64,000 nt of DNA from Paraphysomonas bandaiensis (GCA_965644295.1 CBFFRP010000041.1:248001-312000); one strand, 5' to 3'. Shown: positions 12,974 through 24,232, counted from the stretch's first letter. Numbers and translations: made by a program. The notes: generated from the sequence alone by a model not told the origin.

Positions 12974-14730
12974 CTAAGACAATGGGTGTGCGACTGCAGA
13001 TAAAACTCTCAGAGGGCCAACGGACCTGTGCAACATATATTAGAAAAATTACCTCACAATGAACATATTACTTGATATGCGCCAACGAGGATTCATTCTT
13101 TGCCAATAGCATCCCTACAAAACCTGTGGATGGATATTGAAATTTCACAATAGTATGAGGCTTTAGGGGGCAAATCATATCTTACCTATTCCATTAACAG
13201 AAACCATACCATCGTAACTCTCCCGTGAACGTCGCACAATCATCATCCACCTAAAGCAAGTAGCATTAAAGTCTCTGAAAGCTCTAGCGCTATCTATCTG
13301 GTATATGTAACATCATATACATATGGGAGTACCTTTCAGTGAGCAAAAGGTTGTACGACTCAGGAGGTGTATTTTCCTCCAGGTGCCTCTTGTGTTTATC
13401 CTCACTATACGGAAGAGTCCCAGTGACCCGCAGTAGTTCATGGTAAGCAGACATTAAGTACTCTGCGATCAAAACAGTCAAATGAGACGCATGACAATTA
13501 AGCTACAAAGACAGCAAATAGAAGCGTGGTGACGGCACTCACCATTATAGGAGTAACGCTTGTCTTCTGTGGAGTCCCACTCAGCTTCATTCATCAGCAC
13601 CAACACACCATGTTCGAAGTTGTACTACACAACACACATTAACAATATTATAGTCGGCAGACAAATCACAGATTGAACCATATGAAAGACGTAAGCTGGG
13701 AATAATTGTACCTGAGGCACCCTATACGTGTTACTGGAATGTCTCAGAGGATCATAAAAAAGCCACTCGCCCGATTGAATCAATGGGTAAATAACAGTTT
13801 CTACAGGAAGGATCTACAACAACACAGATTCGCTCATAAGTGCACTAGTGTGAACATTTAGAATACAGTAAATGCACACTCACCTCAATGCCAGAAAACG
13901 AGTATATCTGATCGCGCGGTATAAGCTGCATGTGTTTATGATGCTGAGAGGATCCAGCATTCGAATCACTATTATAGAATCCAAAAGCTTCAAGGCGAAC
14001 GACACACCACATCCATGCCTCCATGTCATCATACGTTAGCAAGGAATTTTGAGGTTTAAAACGGTTAGTGATAAGAATGACCTACAAATTTATTAACGCG
14101 CTTTACAAAAAAAGGGGACTAATCTTAATGTATACGATTGGTAACACACATTTGCATTGACACTTACATGGTCTGTAATTGAAGGAAATTTGTTCAACAC
14201 TAAGGTGTGCATAGGTGGTATAGTGGAAACCAGTAGCATGGGGTCAAGGTGATCCGCTCCGAAGGGGTCATATGAATTTCTGTTACTACTTGCTCGGCTC
14301 CGGAGTTCAGAATCGTGCATATAAGACAGAGCGAACTGAGTGACAGTCAGAATCAATACATCCATAACAATATATCACTTACTGTCATATCATTTTCAGA
14401 AAATATCTCAGCATGTGAGTTCCGTATAGGCACTAAAGAATTGCTTTTCTCTGCTCTTTCTGTGGCTTCGTGTACCAAATAACGAAGATTTATTGGCTTC
14501 TTGTCATACTTTGGAGTTAACTTATGGGATCTAGGGGTTGATCCAGATGAGTATGTCAGTAAAAAAAATATGACAAATATTGCCGAGACAATAACTATGA
14601 TAAACCCATCACTCTTTCTCTGCTTTGATATGTGGGATATGAGGTTCTTGGAATCACTCTGTGTCTCAGATTCCTGAAGAGCCATCCTCATAGGAACCAT
14701 GTCACTGAGACCTCTACTGGGGGCCTCCAT
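12974..14730 (-). CDS. Ap4A phosphorylase (ATP adenylyltransferase) with N-terminal membrane anchor
   Basis: Nine exons (14730-14383, 14335-14168, 14081-13884, 13813-13712, 13624-13543, 13462-13333, 13250-13186, 13123-13072, 13025-12974) give 398 residues. The family splits Ap4A with phosphate into ATP and ADP. The core shows NPF-like YDPFGADHLDP, the THVLVLNKF-like MHTLVLNKFPSITDHVILIT, FYNSDSNAGSSQHHKHMQ (the HIT-like histidine motif carrying the nucleotidylated His), YNLLLTERWMMIVRRSRE and the closing GPLRVLSAVAHP. Residues 1-45 are polar and basic (KQRKSDG), followed by a single hydrophobic helix (about 45-62, FIIVIVSAIFVIFFLLTY), so the enzyme should be a signal-anchor membrane protein. 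Family members I know of are soluble. All introns (44-85 nt) keep frame. It is head-to-head with eS24 across 382 bp. Start: first ATG of the open frame. Confidence 0.9.
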
Positions 14731-15112
14731 ATCGCTACTGTCTACACCACAGGTGAAGAGATCTCTTGTTGCTTGTATTGTGAGTGGCTTTACAGTGTTT
14801 CTCTATGGATTATTTCTTGAAATAACATACAGAGTGTCTCGAAGTATACAGTGTATGCTGTAGAGTACAACTATACTACAGAACATATCAAGCAAAACAA
14901 GTTTTCAGTTTTTGTTTTCTGAGACTGTGTAAGATATGCACTGGTGTGTGGATGATGCGAGGTAAAATTGATGAACAAAAAACGAGGTGCAATAACAGGC
15001 AGGGCAAGAGCTGCACTGGCAGGCTATTACTTTAACAGAGAGAACAGGTACTCGGTGATATATCCTATCTCAGGAACTCTGTGAGTAATTTTTTATTTGA
15101 AACTTCAGAGCA

Positions 15113-15697
15113 ATGGCAGGCGACAAGTTACCCGTTCAGATCAGGACTAGAAAGTTTATTCGCAACGCTCTTTTGAGCCGTCGCCAATTTGTAAGTAGTT
15201 GTTATCGAGGTAGACGTAATTCTAATAGGAAGTGCGTGAACTTATGTAGATTGTCGACATTATTCACCCTGGTCGCCCTAACATGGCTAAGACCGAACTC
15301 CAGGAGAAACTGGCTGAGGTGAGAATATAAGGTGTTATGTCAGTCTTCACTAAACCTTTTCAATTTGCTTCGGCTTAGATGTACAAGATCAAGGACAAGA
15401 ACACCATCTTTGTTTTTGGATTCCGCTCTGCTTACGGTGGTGGAAAATCTACTGGGTTCGCCCTCATATATGATGCCGTCGAGGACGCCATGAAGTTCGA
15501 GCCCAAATACAGGCTTGCCAGAGTACGTCGTTCGTAATGTATATATGTGGTTGTTACTCATTCGTGTACAGGCTGGCCTTGTCAAGGGCAGAGAGGGGTC
15601 CAGAAAGCAGATCAAGGAGAAGAAGAACAGAGGCAAGAAGGTTTGGGGTGTTGGGCGCAGAATTGCCAAGCACAAGGCCAAGAAGGCTCAGGCTTAG
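15113..15697 (+). CDS. RPS24: 40S ribosomal protein eS24
   Basis: Four exons (15113-15190, 15250-15318, 15379-15522, 15572-15697) join in frame to 138 residues, the usual length for this small-subunit protein. Family signatures: [17 protein letters not shown] at the N terminus, [20 protein letters not shown], then [20 protein letters not shown] (the GGGKTTGF-type core), and a very basic C-terminal tail rich in KKNRGKK and KHKAKKAQA. The introns are 59, 60 and 49 nt with canonical GT-AG ends. The start ATG is the first in frame and fits the family. It shares a 382-bp divergent upstream region with the Ap4A phosphorylase gene. Confidence 0.97.
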
Positions 15698-16138
15698 ATC
15701 CCGTAACTTTAGTTGGTTGGTGCTATTGCTCTCTCACTCTAAAGATAATGTAATTATCCAACTCAATATTGAATTTTCTGTGAATAGGATTGATAAGTAG
15801 CGTTGACTTTTTGGGTACTGTCCCAATTACAAGTGAACATATCCACTAGTTTGTTGCGCCCACTCACTCACTCACTGGCACATGAGCTTACAGTTGTATA
15901 GTTGTAGCAGGCTTGCCTCATGATAAATAAGTAAAAGGTACTCTACCACTGGAGAGATCGCGCCCTGGTATGTACTAAAAAATAGCAAAGAGTGGACCGT
16001 TAGTTGTTAGTTAGTCCTGATCCAACTCTGACTTCAAACTTCAAATATATTGTTCAATATATTGCCACATATTAGTATGACTAATCAGTAAGTAAACACA
16101 TCCGTAGTTTTTTGTATTCGTCATTATAAGGTCTAAGG
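15698..16138. other. Intergenic, no gene recognised
   Basis: Holds the 3' UTR of eS24 and AT-rich sequence. No further coding signal is visible. Confidence 0.4.
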
Positions 16139-16378
16139 TCACTTGATAATCAAACCCACCACTCTTAACTGATTAAAAGTTTCCTCATACTCATCCTCTG
16201 AGCCATCATCAGTGACATCATCATCACCATTTTCATCCAATATTTATTGAAATATGCTTGCATCCGACCACAACTGTCGGTTAGCTTTCAGAAACAACAG
16301 CATATTAAGTGTAGTAGGATGCATACATTTGCGCAACACTGATATAATCAGTTTTGCTGCGCTGAACAGGCGTTCACA
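16139..16378 (-). pseudogene. hAT-family transposase, C-terminal dimerisation-domain fragment
   Basis: The minus strand reads CERLFSAAKLIISVLRK, then MHPTTLNMLLFLKAN, the typical end of a hAT transposase (the block with SERLFSAAG and VLFLKAN in the family). It then reaches TAA (16244-16246), after which the same frame stays open for 35 acidic residues to TGA. No DDE catalytic segments could be found upstream. The neighbouring 16565-16660 is dominated by TTGCAATATATTG-type palindromic repeats. This is a dead remnant of a cut-and-paste DNA transposon. Confidence 0.75.
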
Positions 16379-17451
16379 TGTATGGAAGTACATACTACAT
16401 GACTCGTGCACCTGTACTTAGATATTTCAACTTTCCGGTTCTTAAATTTTTGAGATGATTGAAGAGTTTTCTCCGCATATCCAACTTCAGCTTCATCACC
16501 CTCTGTATTGTTGCAATAATCACTGTCTGAACGGAGATTTGTATACATGGACTTATATTTTTACCCCACAGTTAAGAATCTTTCTGTATATGACTATCAT
16601 AATATTGATTGCAATATATTGCAATGTATTGTACAATGTATTGCAATACAATATATTGTTCCTTATTCCTGCTATAGGTTATAGATAAGGTAGTTTTATT
16701 TCAGCTTCTGCATAGGATCGGTTTATTATTCTTTAGTTTTTAAATGTAATATCCACATATCCACAACCTGTTCCACTGGCATTAATCAAAGTAGCATTGA
16801 GCATAAAATTTTTATACGTAACTGAATACACTCCGTACTTGAATTAACTATAAAGTCCTCAGCAGCAGTACTACGGTAACTATGTATAGTTGTATAGTGC
16901 ACATGAAGTAATTGTTCGCTGTGAGTTATTTCTATTGATTCCATTTTCCAACTCGAACAAAATAATTAATTGCTCTTGTGCAAAAGAAGTCAGAAACAGC
17001 AGCTCGAATTCTATTGCAATAATATCCCTTAGAATAGAAAGCTACTGCTTCTTGATTGCTGTATATTTAAGGATAGTACCTCAAACTACACTTTTAATCT
17101 ATACAGCATCTGATGGGTTTACAACATATTCTTCATTCGATATTCTTTTTCTCGTACCAGAACTAGGTCGTATACATTAATTTAAGCTCCATATATTCTT
17201 CAGCTTTTTCAAACATATATCAATAATAGTGCAACTAAGATATGATATCACTGAAGACTGTATAATGTGTCCGATAGATTTCTCTACTTAATCCTTGCAA
17301 TTCCTCGATTATAACACTCACTCTTACAAACCAATCTACTCCCTGTTGGGAAATTTCCACAACAGATTGACAGAAAAGTATGACATATCTCTACCTCAAT
17401 GTCATCCAATTCAAATTGGTGGCCGGAATATGTCCATCATCTTTGTGCGTG
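16379..17451. other. AT-rich intergenic, hAT-derived repeats
   Basis: Contains alternating ATTGCAATATATTG repeats (16600-16660) related to the transposon-end sequences near 20320 and 46500. No intact gene was found. The open frame at 16890-17180 has no recognisable features. Confidence 0.4.
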
Positions 17452-18484
17452 ATGTATGTATGTATGTATGTATGTATGTATGTATGTATGTATGTATGTA
17501 TGTATGTATGTATGTATGTATGTATGTATGTATGTATGTATGTATGTATGCATGTATGTATGTATGTATGTATGTATGTATGTATGTATGTATGTATGTA
17601 TGTATGTATGTATGTATGTATGTATGTATGTATGTATGTATGTATGTATGTATGTATGTATGTATGTATGTATGTATGTATGTATGTATGTATGTATGTA
17701 TGTATGTATGTATGTATGTATGTATGTATGTATGTATGTATGTATGTATGTATGTATGTATGTATGTATGTATGTATGTATGTATGTATGTATGTATGTA
17801 TGTATGTATGTATGTATGTATGTATGTATGTATGTATGTATGTATGTATGTATGTATGTATGTATGTATGTATGTATGTATGTATGTATGTATGTATGTA
17901 TGTATGTATGTATGTATGTATGTATGTATGTATGTATGTATGTATGTATGTATGTATGTATGTATGTATGTATGTATGTATGTATGTATGTATGTATGTA
18001 TGTATGTATGTATGTATGTATGTATGTATGTATGTATGTATGTATGTATGTATGTATGTATGTATGTATGTATGTATGTATGTATGTATGTATGTATGTA
18101 TGTATGTATGTATGTATGTATGTATGTATGTATGTATGTATGTATGTATGTATGTATGTATGTATGTATGTATGTATGTATGTATGTATGTATGTATGTA
18201 TGTATGTATGTATGTATGTATGTATGTATGTATGTATGTATGTATGTATGTATGTATGTATGTATGTATGTATGTATGTATGTATGTATGTATGTATGTA
18301 TGTATGTATGTATGTATGTATGTATGTATGTATGTATGTATGTATGTATGTATGTATGTATGTATGTATGTATGTATGTATGTATGTATGTATGTATGTA
18401 TGTATGTATGTATGTATGTATGTATGTATGTATGTATGTATGTATGTATGTATGTATGTATGTATGTATGTATGTATGTATGTA
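17452..18484 (+). repeat. (TGTA)n tetranucleotide tract 1, about 1,033 bp
   Basis: Nearly perfect ATGT/TGTA repeat of about 258 units, with one substitution at 17551 (T to C, giving TGCATG). The plus strand reads TGTA. It ends 74 bp before the GPx start codon. The short spacer contains a pyrimidine-rich CTTCTTTACTTCCACAG that looks like a 3' splice site. The repeat has no stop codons in either direction, which creates long spurious open frames. Confidence 0.97.
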
Positions 18485-18557
18485 GTAGTATTGTGTAGCT
18501 AGGTATGTGGATTTGCTCTTCTTTACTTCCACAGTAGCATATCGTCTAGTTGGAACC

Positions 18558-19256
18558 ATGATGTATCTAGCACTACTCAGCAGTGTCTTTTTGACCACAT
18601 CGATGGCGTGGTTGTTCGATGCACCCGCTCCATTGGACTCTAGGACGAGTATATTCGAGTTCTCTGCAGCTGATATTAAGGGCGATCTTGTCGACTTTTC
18701 AACTCTACGCGGGAAGAAAGCGTATCTAATCGTCAATGTTGCAAGCCAATGAGGCATGACTAATACCAACTATGAAGAGCTTAACTATCTATATGAAAAG
18801 TATTCTTCAGTTGGGTTGGAGATCATCGCTTTTCCCTGTATGTGGTAACACCTCACTGATAGTGAGCAACTGCTAATTTGATATCAGGTAATAAGTTTTT
18901 ATACCAAGAGCCAGGATCTAATGACGAAATATTGGAGTTCACGCGATCAAAGAACGTCAACTTTCCGGTCATGGCTAAAGTAGATTGTGGTGTTTCATCG
19001 AATGCTCATCCGATCTTCCCTTTCCTCTGTCAGAAGCTCCCTGATTCAGGACTTTTACCTGGAATTCTTGGCAACGGAATAAAATGGAACTTTAGCAAGT
19101 TTTTATGTGACAGTGAAGGTATTCCACTGAAAAGATATTCGCCGAACGAGAGCCCGAAGTCCTTTGAATCTGATATTGTTCGGCTTTTAGAAGACGTAAG
19201 TATATATTGAACATCTTGGTAATCACTAAATGTCATTATTTTAGAGGGAGCTTTAA
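18558..19256 (+). CDS. Selenocysteine-containing glutathione peroxidase, secretory
   Basis: Three exons (18558-18837, 18888-19195, 19245-19256) give 199 residues if the in-frame TGA at 18750-18752 is read as selenocysteine. It falls exactly at the active-site position, in VNVASQ-U-GMTNTNY, where selenium GPx enzymes have Sec and others Cys. The rest follows the GPx4-like pattern: [42 protein letters not shown]-like segment, and a W (IKWNFSKFL) completing the Sec/Gln/Trp/Asn tetrad; the usual FPCNQF reads FPCNKF. It reduces peroxides with thiols. Residues 1-18 ([18 protein letters not shown]) form a signal peptide, and the C terminus DREL resembles, but is not, a canonical ER-retrieval signal. 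Other genes here end in TGA, so TGA is not a general sense codon. Start: first of two adjacent ATGs. Confidence 0.9.
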
Positions 19257-20997
19257 CTGCATTGTGTGGTTCATGGGGTTTTGGGGTGGTTGTGTTTGTC
19301 TTATCAGAATGACGACTTTTGAATAGTTTGAAATGATAAGAAAATACAGGAAGCGCCACTCCTAATACGTTGCTTGAAATATAAGATAAAACACTGAGCA
19401 CTAAGCGATATAAACTAAAGTAAAAATGGATAGCTACGACAGCTGTAAGTGCGGGATATCTCTAGACTATAGACTAGGTTTGAACAACTTATGGTCTTAT
19501 GCAAAAGACACTGAGACATAGTTTCATATGACGAGTTTGCTTAGCTTTTCGACAGAAGTTGTGTTTGTTGTCAAGCAGTCACTCTTAGTAGAAATTACTT
19601 CTGATACTATTTCACGACCACGACATACTCCCGGACAACGTTTAGGTAGAGATTATAACTGATAATTCAGTTATTATATACATTATACACATGATTATAT
19701 TACATGGGAACAGACGATCATACTGCATACTCTAGCCTCTACAAACTCCCTGTTGTATACATGCAATGCACAATACTTTATCTTCGCATTTAAATGAGAG
19801 TTGAAAAGTTTCTAATGACCAAGTAGGGTGTAGTTTCAAAGCCTCCTTCATTTTCGATGTCATCAGGGCCAACGCATACCTCGCAAGCAATATTGGTTTC
19901 GGGCTTGATTTTGTAAGAGACCTCCTAAATAAAATATATATACTATATATTCAACCTACTACACTTTTAATATTATATTGTCGCTTTTGAAAGCTAATCA
20001 ATCCATGTAACCGGATGCATACTTCAATTAATTTTGAATGAATGTGGTGGTAATAACAGTGCCAATTATGGTTCAGAGAACGAATAGGAGGAAAGTTGTG
20101 ACTGCAGCTAGGCAGGAGGTAGTCTGTGACTGGTATCGTAGTTCGTAGTTCGTCGTGGTTTTGGTTATCATGTATGTGATCGATCTTATTGACAAGTACT
20201 AAATATTAAATATGGAATCTACGCAAGTGTTTAATTACTAAATAGCGATACTACCATATTGCAATAGTATTGAGTAAAAAAACCATCAATATTATTGTTA
20301 AGACGCTAGTCTAACAATAGTATTGTAATATATTATTCCCTAGCCCTGCAAGATAGTGGGGCCAACAGCGCCTTTTGTCCCACGGCTGTGGATAATTGTA
20401 GACAAAGAGCGATATAAGTGTTGCGCTTGATTTTGTAAGAAATCTCCCACCACATATATATATACTAAGGAACCAATACAATAGTGATTAGTAATCTGTT
20501 AAAATGCACCAGCTTAACACCTAACCATGTGCTTGCAATTCAGGTGACCTAGATCCACAATAGGAAATAGGGCATGCGCATGCGGTGTGTACACGTGTAC
20601 ACTGCTGTAGGAACGGGATTGCTAGAAAAGATGCCTCAGTATGACACTCCTCTCCTGATTCTGATTGTGAAATGAAGTTCTGAGGTGTTTGTTCTAAGGA
20701 TCATATGCAGAAATTCGGGGTGCCTCAACGTAGAAGTCTGTTGTCAGGTACCGGGTACATCTGCTGGGTAATTAATCACCATATAGGAGAGCACAATTTA
20801 TGACAAAAATAAATTGTGACTACGATTACTGAATTCGAAATGTTTACATGTAGAGCAAATTTAACTTCAGTGAAATGTCTAATTCTAACAAGGCGTATGT
20901 CAGTAAACGTTTAATTCATCATTTTGTATAATTCAACATACACAGATATATTATATATAGGTATAAGATATAGTGTATAAAAACTTCTTTTTGTAAT
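19257..20997. other. Intergenic with transposon scraps
   Basis: 19725-19800 resembles the inner end of the TIR element at 20998-22251 (shared TGTATACATGCAATGCA-like block). The segment at about 19895-19940 recurs imperfectly at 20428-20470 (GCTTGATTTTGTAAGA core). The segment near 20320-20349 ends with a hAT-like terminus, CAGGGCTAGGGAATAATA on the minus strand, also seen near 46500-46525. No gene is recognised. Confidence 0.45.
19320..19395 (+). promoter_or_regulatory. Candidate SECIS element in the GPx 3' UTR
   Basis: Starting 77 nt after the stop codon, ATGA (19333-19336) and a GA (19376-19377) could form the non-Watson-Crick quartet. AAG (19351-19353) opens an apical loop closed by AGG/CCT, and partial stem pairs (AAG/CTT, AA/TT, TA/TA) lie between. 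The stem is imperfect and the 14-nt spacing from ATGA to AAG is at the long end, so this is a hand-folded candidate only. Confidence 0.3.
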
Positions 20998-22251
20998 GGG
21001 ATCTATTATTGAACCTAGTCAAATTGGTGTAATTTCCTAGTCACACCAAAATTGGTGTAAAAACCTAGTCAAGCGGTTGAAAAACCTAGTCATTTAATAA
21101 TTCATATTTTCAGTTTACAATGACTAGGTTTTATGGTATTCACCTAGTCAAAAATAAAAATTTTCATTCAAACATGGGAGCATACTCTATCCATCAATTG
21201 ATAAATGTAGATATTGTATACATGCAATACATAACATTATAACGTTGCATTCCAATGAGAAATTGGTGACCATGTCCGGTGCAATTCCATAGCTTCCCAA
21301 GGGCCATGACATCGGTGGGTCACCGTTGATGAGGGACCTCGCTGATGATGCTGATGTTCTGATGACACACTCATGATGCTGTAAGACTGATGACACACTC
21401 ATGATGCTGATGTTCTGATGACACACTCATGATACTGTAAGACTGATGACACACTCATGATGCTGTAAGACTGATGACACACTCATGATACTGTAAGACT
21501 GATGACACACTCATGATACTGTAAGACTGATGACACACTCATGATGCTGTAAGACTGATGACACACTCATGATACTGTAAGACTGATGACACACTCATGA
21601 TGCTGTAAGACTGATGACACACTCATGATACTGTAAGACTGATGACACACTCATGATGCTGATGTTCTGATGCTGCTCTGCAGTCCACTTCAATGATACT
21701 GCTTTTAGAAGTTTGTTCCCTGAAAACCTCCTTTTTTTTCCGTTGGACTAAAAATAGGGAGATTTATGCACCCCTGAAAGCCAATGCAGCAATCGAAGTC
21801 ATTCATTCAGTGCTGAAGTGAAGGAAGATGAGCGCCATCACTCCCAGCATATGAAGATCTCAAGATGTCCTGCGGATCATAGAGTGAGTTATGCCCACAG
21901 CTTCATGGACCCTCCTCCCCATAACACTCACAGGGACCATCGCTATATGCATACATGCTACAGATAGGCTAGATAGATATACACGTACATCTGTGTTATG
22001 TAGATATGTATATATGAGCTTATTGTTATGTTTGAGTGTTTGTTTTGATGCTCTGTAAGCCACTAATATATTGTGTGGTGTGAGATGGTATCTTAGACAG
22101 TCACAGTGTGTAATCAATGGATATAAGAACGACTAGGTTGAATACCAAAGTTGACTAGGTTGAGTCATTTATTACTTTGACTAGGTTATTCCACCAAAAA
22201 TAGCGTGACTAGGTAATTCAACCAATTTGACTAGGTTGAATAATATTTCCC
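20998..22251. mobile_element. Non-autonomous TIR element (copy 1) with CCTAGTCA arrays
   Basis: 1,254 bp bounded by terminal inverted repeats. The left end is GGGATCTATTATTGAACC and the right end reads GGGAAATATTATTCAACC on the opposite strand. Both continue with AACCTAGTCAAATTGG and then several further CCTAGTCA-type units for at least 65 bp of imperfect inversion. A 9-bp direct repeat TTTTGTAAT flanks both sides (20989-20997 and 22252-22260), consistent with a target-site duplication. The interior holds an 11-copy 28-bp minisatellite and no transposase. A TSD of 8-9 bp suggests mobilisation by a hAT or Mutator-like enzyme. A second copy is at 27544-28090. Confidence 0.8.
21361..21668. repeat. 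28-bp minisatellite, 11 units
   Basis: Eleven contiguous 28-bp units, each starting GATGACACACTCATGAT, then [A/G]CTG, then TAAGACT or ATGTTCT. The units alternate between a few variants, indicating array expansion. It sits inside the TIR element and has no spacers, so it is not a CRISPR array. Confidence 0.95.
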
Positions 22252-22561
22252 TTTTGTAATACGTAGTATGAAGGATGAGATTAGAGGCTGATTGGGTTAG
22301 GAATAACGAGTAGAGAGCTCACACTACATTGCAATAATATGCTATAGAAAGTAAAACCAATAACAGAGGACTATTGATAAAATTATGACCGTAAGAAATA
22401 GTCGTAAATAGCGAGTAACTGCTGAATAATTCTAAATACACTAATGAATACACCAACATACACCCTACACATACATAACATGATGCCAGTCCGCTCTACA
22501 ATTGTTGCTCGTCATAATTCACACTACGACGAATCTACGCGTGGTGCCATTATTATTCTAT

Positions 22562-24232
22562 TTACTCAATCGCTAATCGCATCTTCTCAATCTCATCCGA
22601 CTCATTCGGAAAATAAGGACCCAAATGGCGCACCACACCAGATAGAGCAAGCCCAGAGTCTTTGTACACTTCCGTGAAAGAGACTATTCCACTACTCTCA
22701 GTGATTTCAGGAACAATGATGCGGTCAGTTGTTGAGTCAAGTCTGCTAACAGAAAGGTAATACGGCGTCCCGAAAACGTTTATATGTTCAGTAACATCTT
22801 GACATGTGCTGCTCCCATGAACGATCACACATATAACACCCGGAAAACTACTAATATAAGACTCCGATCCAACGAGGTGCGTTGCAGTTATATAAATCGC
22901 TTTGGTAGGTGATGATATGTGTATGTAGTTTAAGTTGAACAGAGACGTGGGCATATGGATGGACCGCAACGTCAAAAAGCGTTCAACATTCAAAGCGTTG
23001 ATGTTATTCTTCACTGCTGAGCATATTATAACACTTTTATACTTTGCGAAGTAGAAGTATGGTCCATACGTGGTAAATGACCGAGTGTAATTACCTTGTA
23101 GAAAATCTAATTCCTGTTGGGCCACCACAGATATAATACCACCATTTGCACGCAATTGGGTCATGTATAAATGCGAAGAATTAGGTGCACTGTGAGCACC
23201 AATTACAAAAAAACTATCAAAGAACTCCACAAATGTAGTGAAATGAGGTCGTTTGGATAGTTCCAAAGGAATGACTTGTGTTCGTCGTAAACAGCCGCCG
23301 TTAAAATCACATTCTCCACTAGAATTCCGGTGGAATGAATAAACCACTGAAGAGCTTCGTCGGTTATCTTCTGTCACAAGTATCTGCCGAGAGGGATCAA
23401 AAGCAATCGAATGTGGACTGCCTAAATCATTGTCTAGCACATACCACTGATGTACGGGGCGATTAATAGATTCACTTACAAGCACACGGTTGTGCCAGCA
23501 GTCAACGATGAAATAAACACCATTATACTCCATCAATTGTGTAGGAGTGTACAATTTGTGACGCCAAGGAGAATATATGTCCACTGTATGTCTTTCATAC
23601 ATCGTCATACGGTTCAGAGACGACGCAGCATCAGAGGCACCGCTATGAGAAATATGGGCTACGTTGAGAGGAAAGGCACTTGACGTACAGACAAGCATAA
23701 AGGTATTTGTCTTCATATCCTCATATAAATGAACTGTATCAAACAGTGTTTCCAAGAGATTACGCACTTCGTTTAAGGACTGCTGATTAGATTCAAGGGT
23801 GTATGTGCCTTCTACTTCAATGTACACAACAAATCGAGAACATTGTTTCAAATGATGTGCATACATTAATAGCATGCTCATGTCCGACCTCTCTACCGAA
23901 TATTCCGGTGAGTCAAGTGTAGATATATTAGAACTAATTGTGACGTAAATCCCATCCCATAAGTTGTTACTGGAACACAACTCCCGCTCCCTTTGGCTGT
24001 GTGCAGATCCGTACAGATCATGCAGACTCGGATAGGAATCCACCACAGAAAAACCATCACTACCCGCGTGATGAGCTATATGAATACAGCTATGTGAAAT
24101 ATATGAGAGCCCGACATCAGCTTGAGGTAATACACCTGAGCAGACATACTCTACCCGCTGACCACTATCACTATGAGCCAGACCAGATACACACAGCAAC
24201 AGACACAGCGATATCACTCCATACCATACCAT
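22562..24232 (-). CDS. Secreted beta-propeller-like protein of unknown function
   Basis: A single exon encodes 556 residues. Residues 1-20 (MVWYGVISLCLLLCVSGLAH) are a clear signal peptide. The N-terminal 200 residues are unrecognised. From about 215 there are NHL/SMP-30-like blade motifs: NGVYFIVDCWHNRVLVS, LGSPHSIAFDPSRQILVTED, RPHFTTFVEFFDSFFVIGAH and FLQGNYTRSFT. This arrangement (VDCWHNRV, then SPHSIA, then YTRS) recalls a family of bacterial and eukaryotic propellers of unknown role. Several N-glycosylation sequons support a secreted location. The start is the ATG at 24232; an in-frame upstream GTG is disregarded. It is divergent from the AIF-like gene with (TGTA)n tract 2 between them. 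Confidence 0.7.
   Translation of the reverse strand: MVWYGVISLCLLLCVSGLAHSDSGQRVEYVCSGVLPQADVGLSYISHSCIHIAHHAGSDGFSVVDSYPSLHDLYGSAHSQRERELCSSNNLWDGIYVTISSNISTLDSPEYSVERSDMSMLLMYAHHLKQCSRFVVYIEVEGTYTLESNQQSLNEVRNLLETLFDTVHLYEDMKTNTFMLVCTSSAFPLNVAHISHSGASDAASSLNRMTMYERHTVDIYSPWRHKLYTPTQLMEYNGVYFIVDCWHNRVLVSESINRPVHQWYVLDNDLGSPHSIAFDPSRQILVTEDNRRSSSVVYSFHRNSSGECDFNGGCLRRTQVIPLELSKRPHFTTFVEFFDSFFVIGAHSAPNSSHLYMTQLRANGGIISVVAQQELDFLQGNYTRSFTTYGPYFYFAKYKSVIICSAVKNNINALNVERFLTLRSIHMPTSLFNLNYIHISSPTKAIYITATHLVGSESYISSFPGVICVIVHGSSTCQDVTEHINVFGTPYYLSVSRLDSTTDRIIVPEITESSGIVSFTEVYKDSGLALSGVVRHLGPYFPNESDEIEKMRLAIE

Noticed and set aside
18750-18752. TGA as an ordinary sense codon or a frameshift in the GPx gene
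   Set aside because: FKBP, the NHL/EGF gene and the duplicated-domain gene end at TGA, and the codon lies exactly at the Sec site with the frame continuing on both sides.
19815-19857. Alternative SECIS core (ATGA 19815, GA 19856)
   Set aside because: The ATGA to GA distance fits, but the conserved AA at the apical loop is at the wrong spacing, and it is over 550 nt from the stop.
21361-21668. CRISPR-like array of 28-bp repeats
   Set aside because: Units abut without spacers, the genome is eukaryotic, and no cas genes are present. It is a minisatellite.
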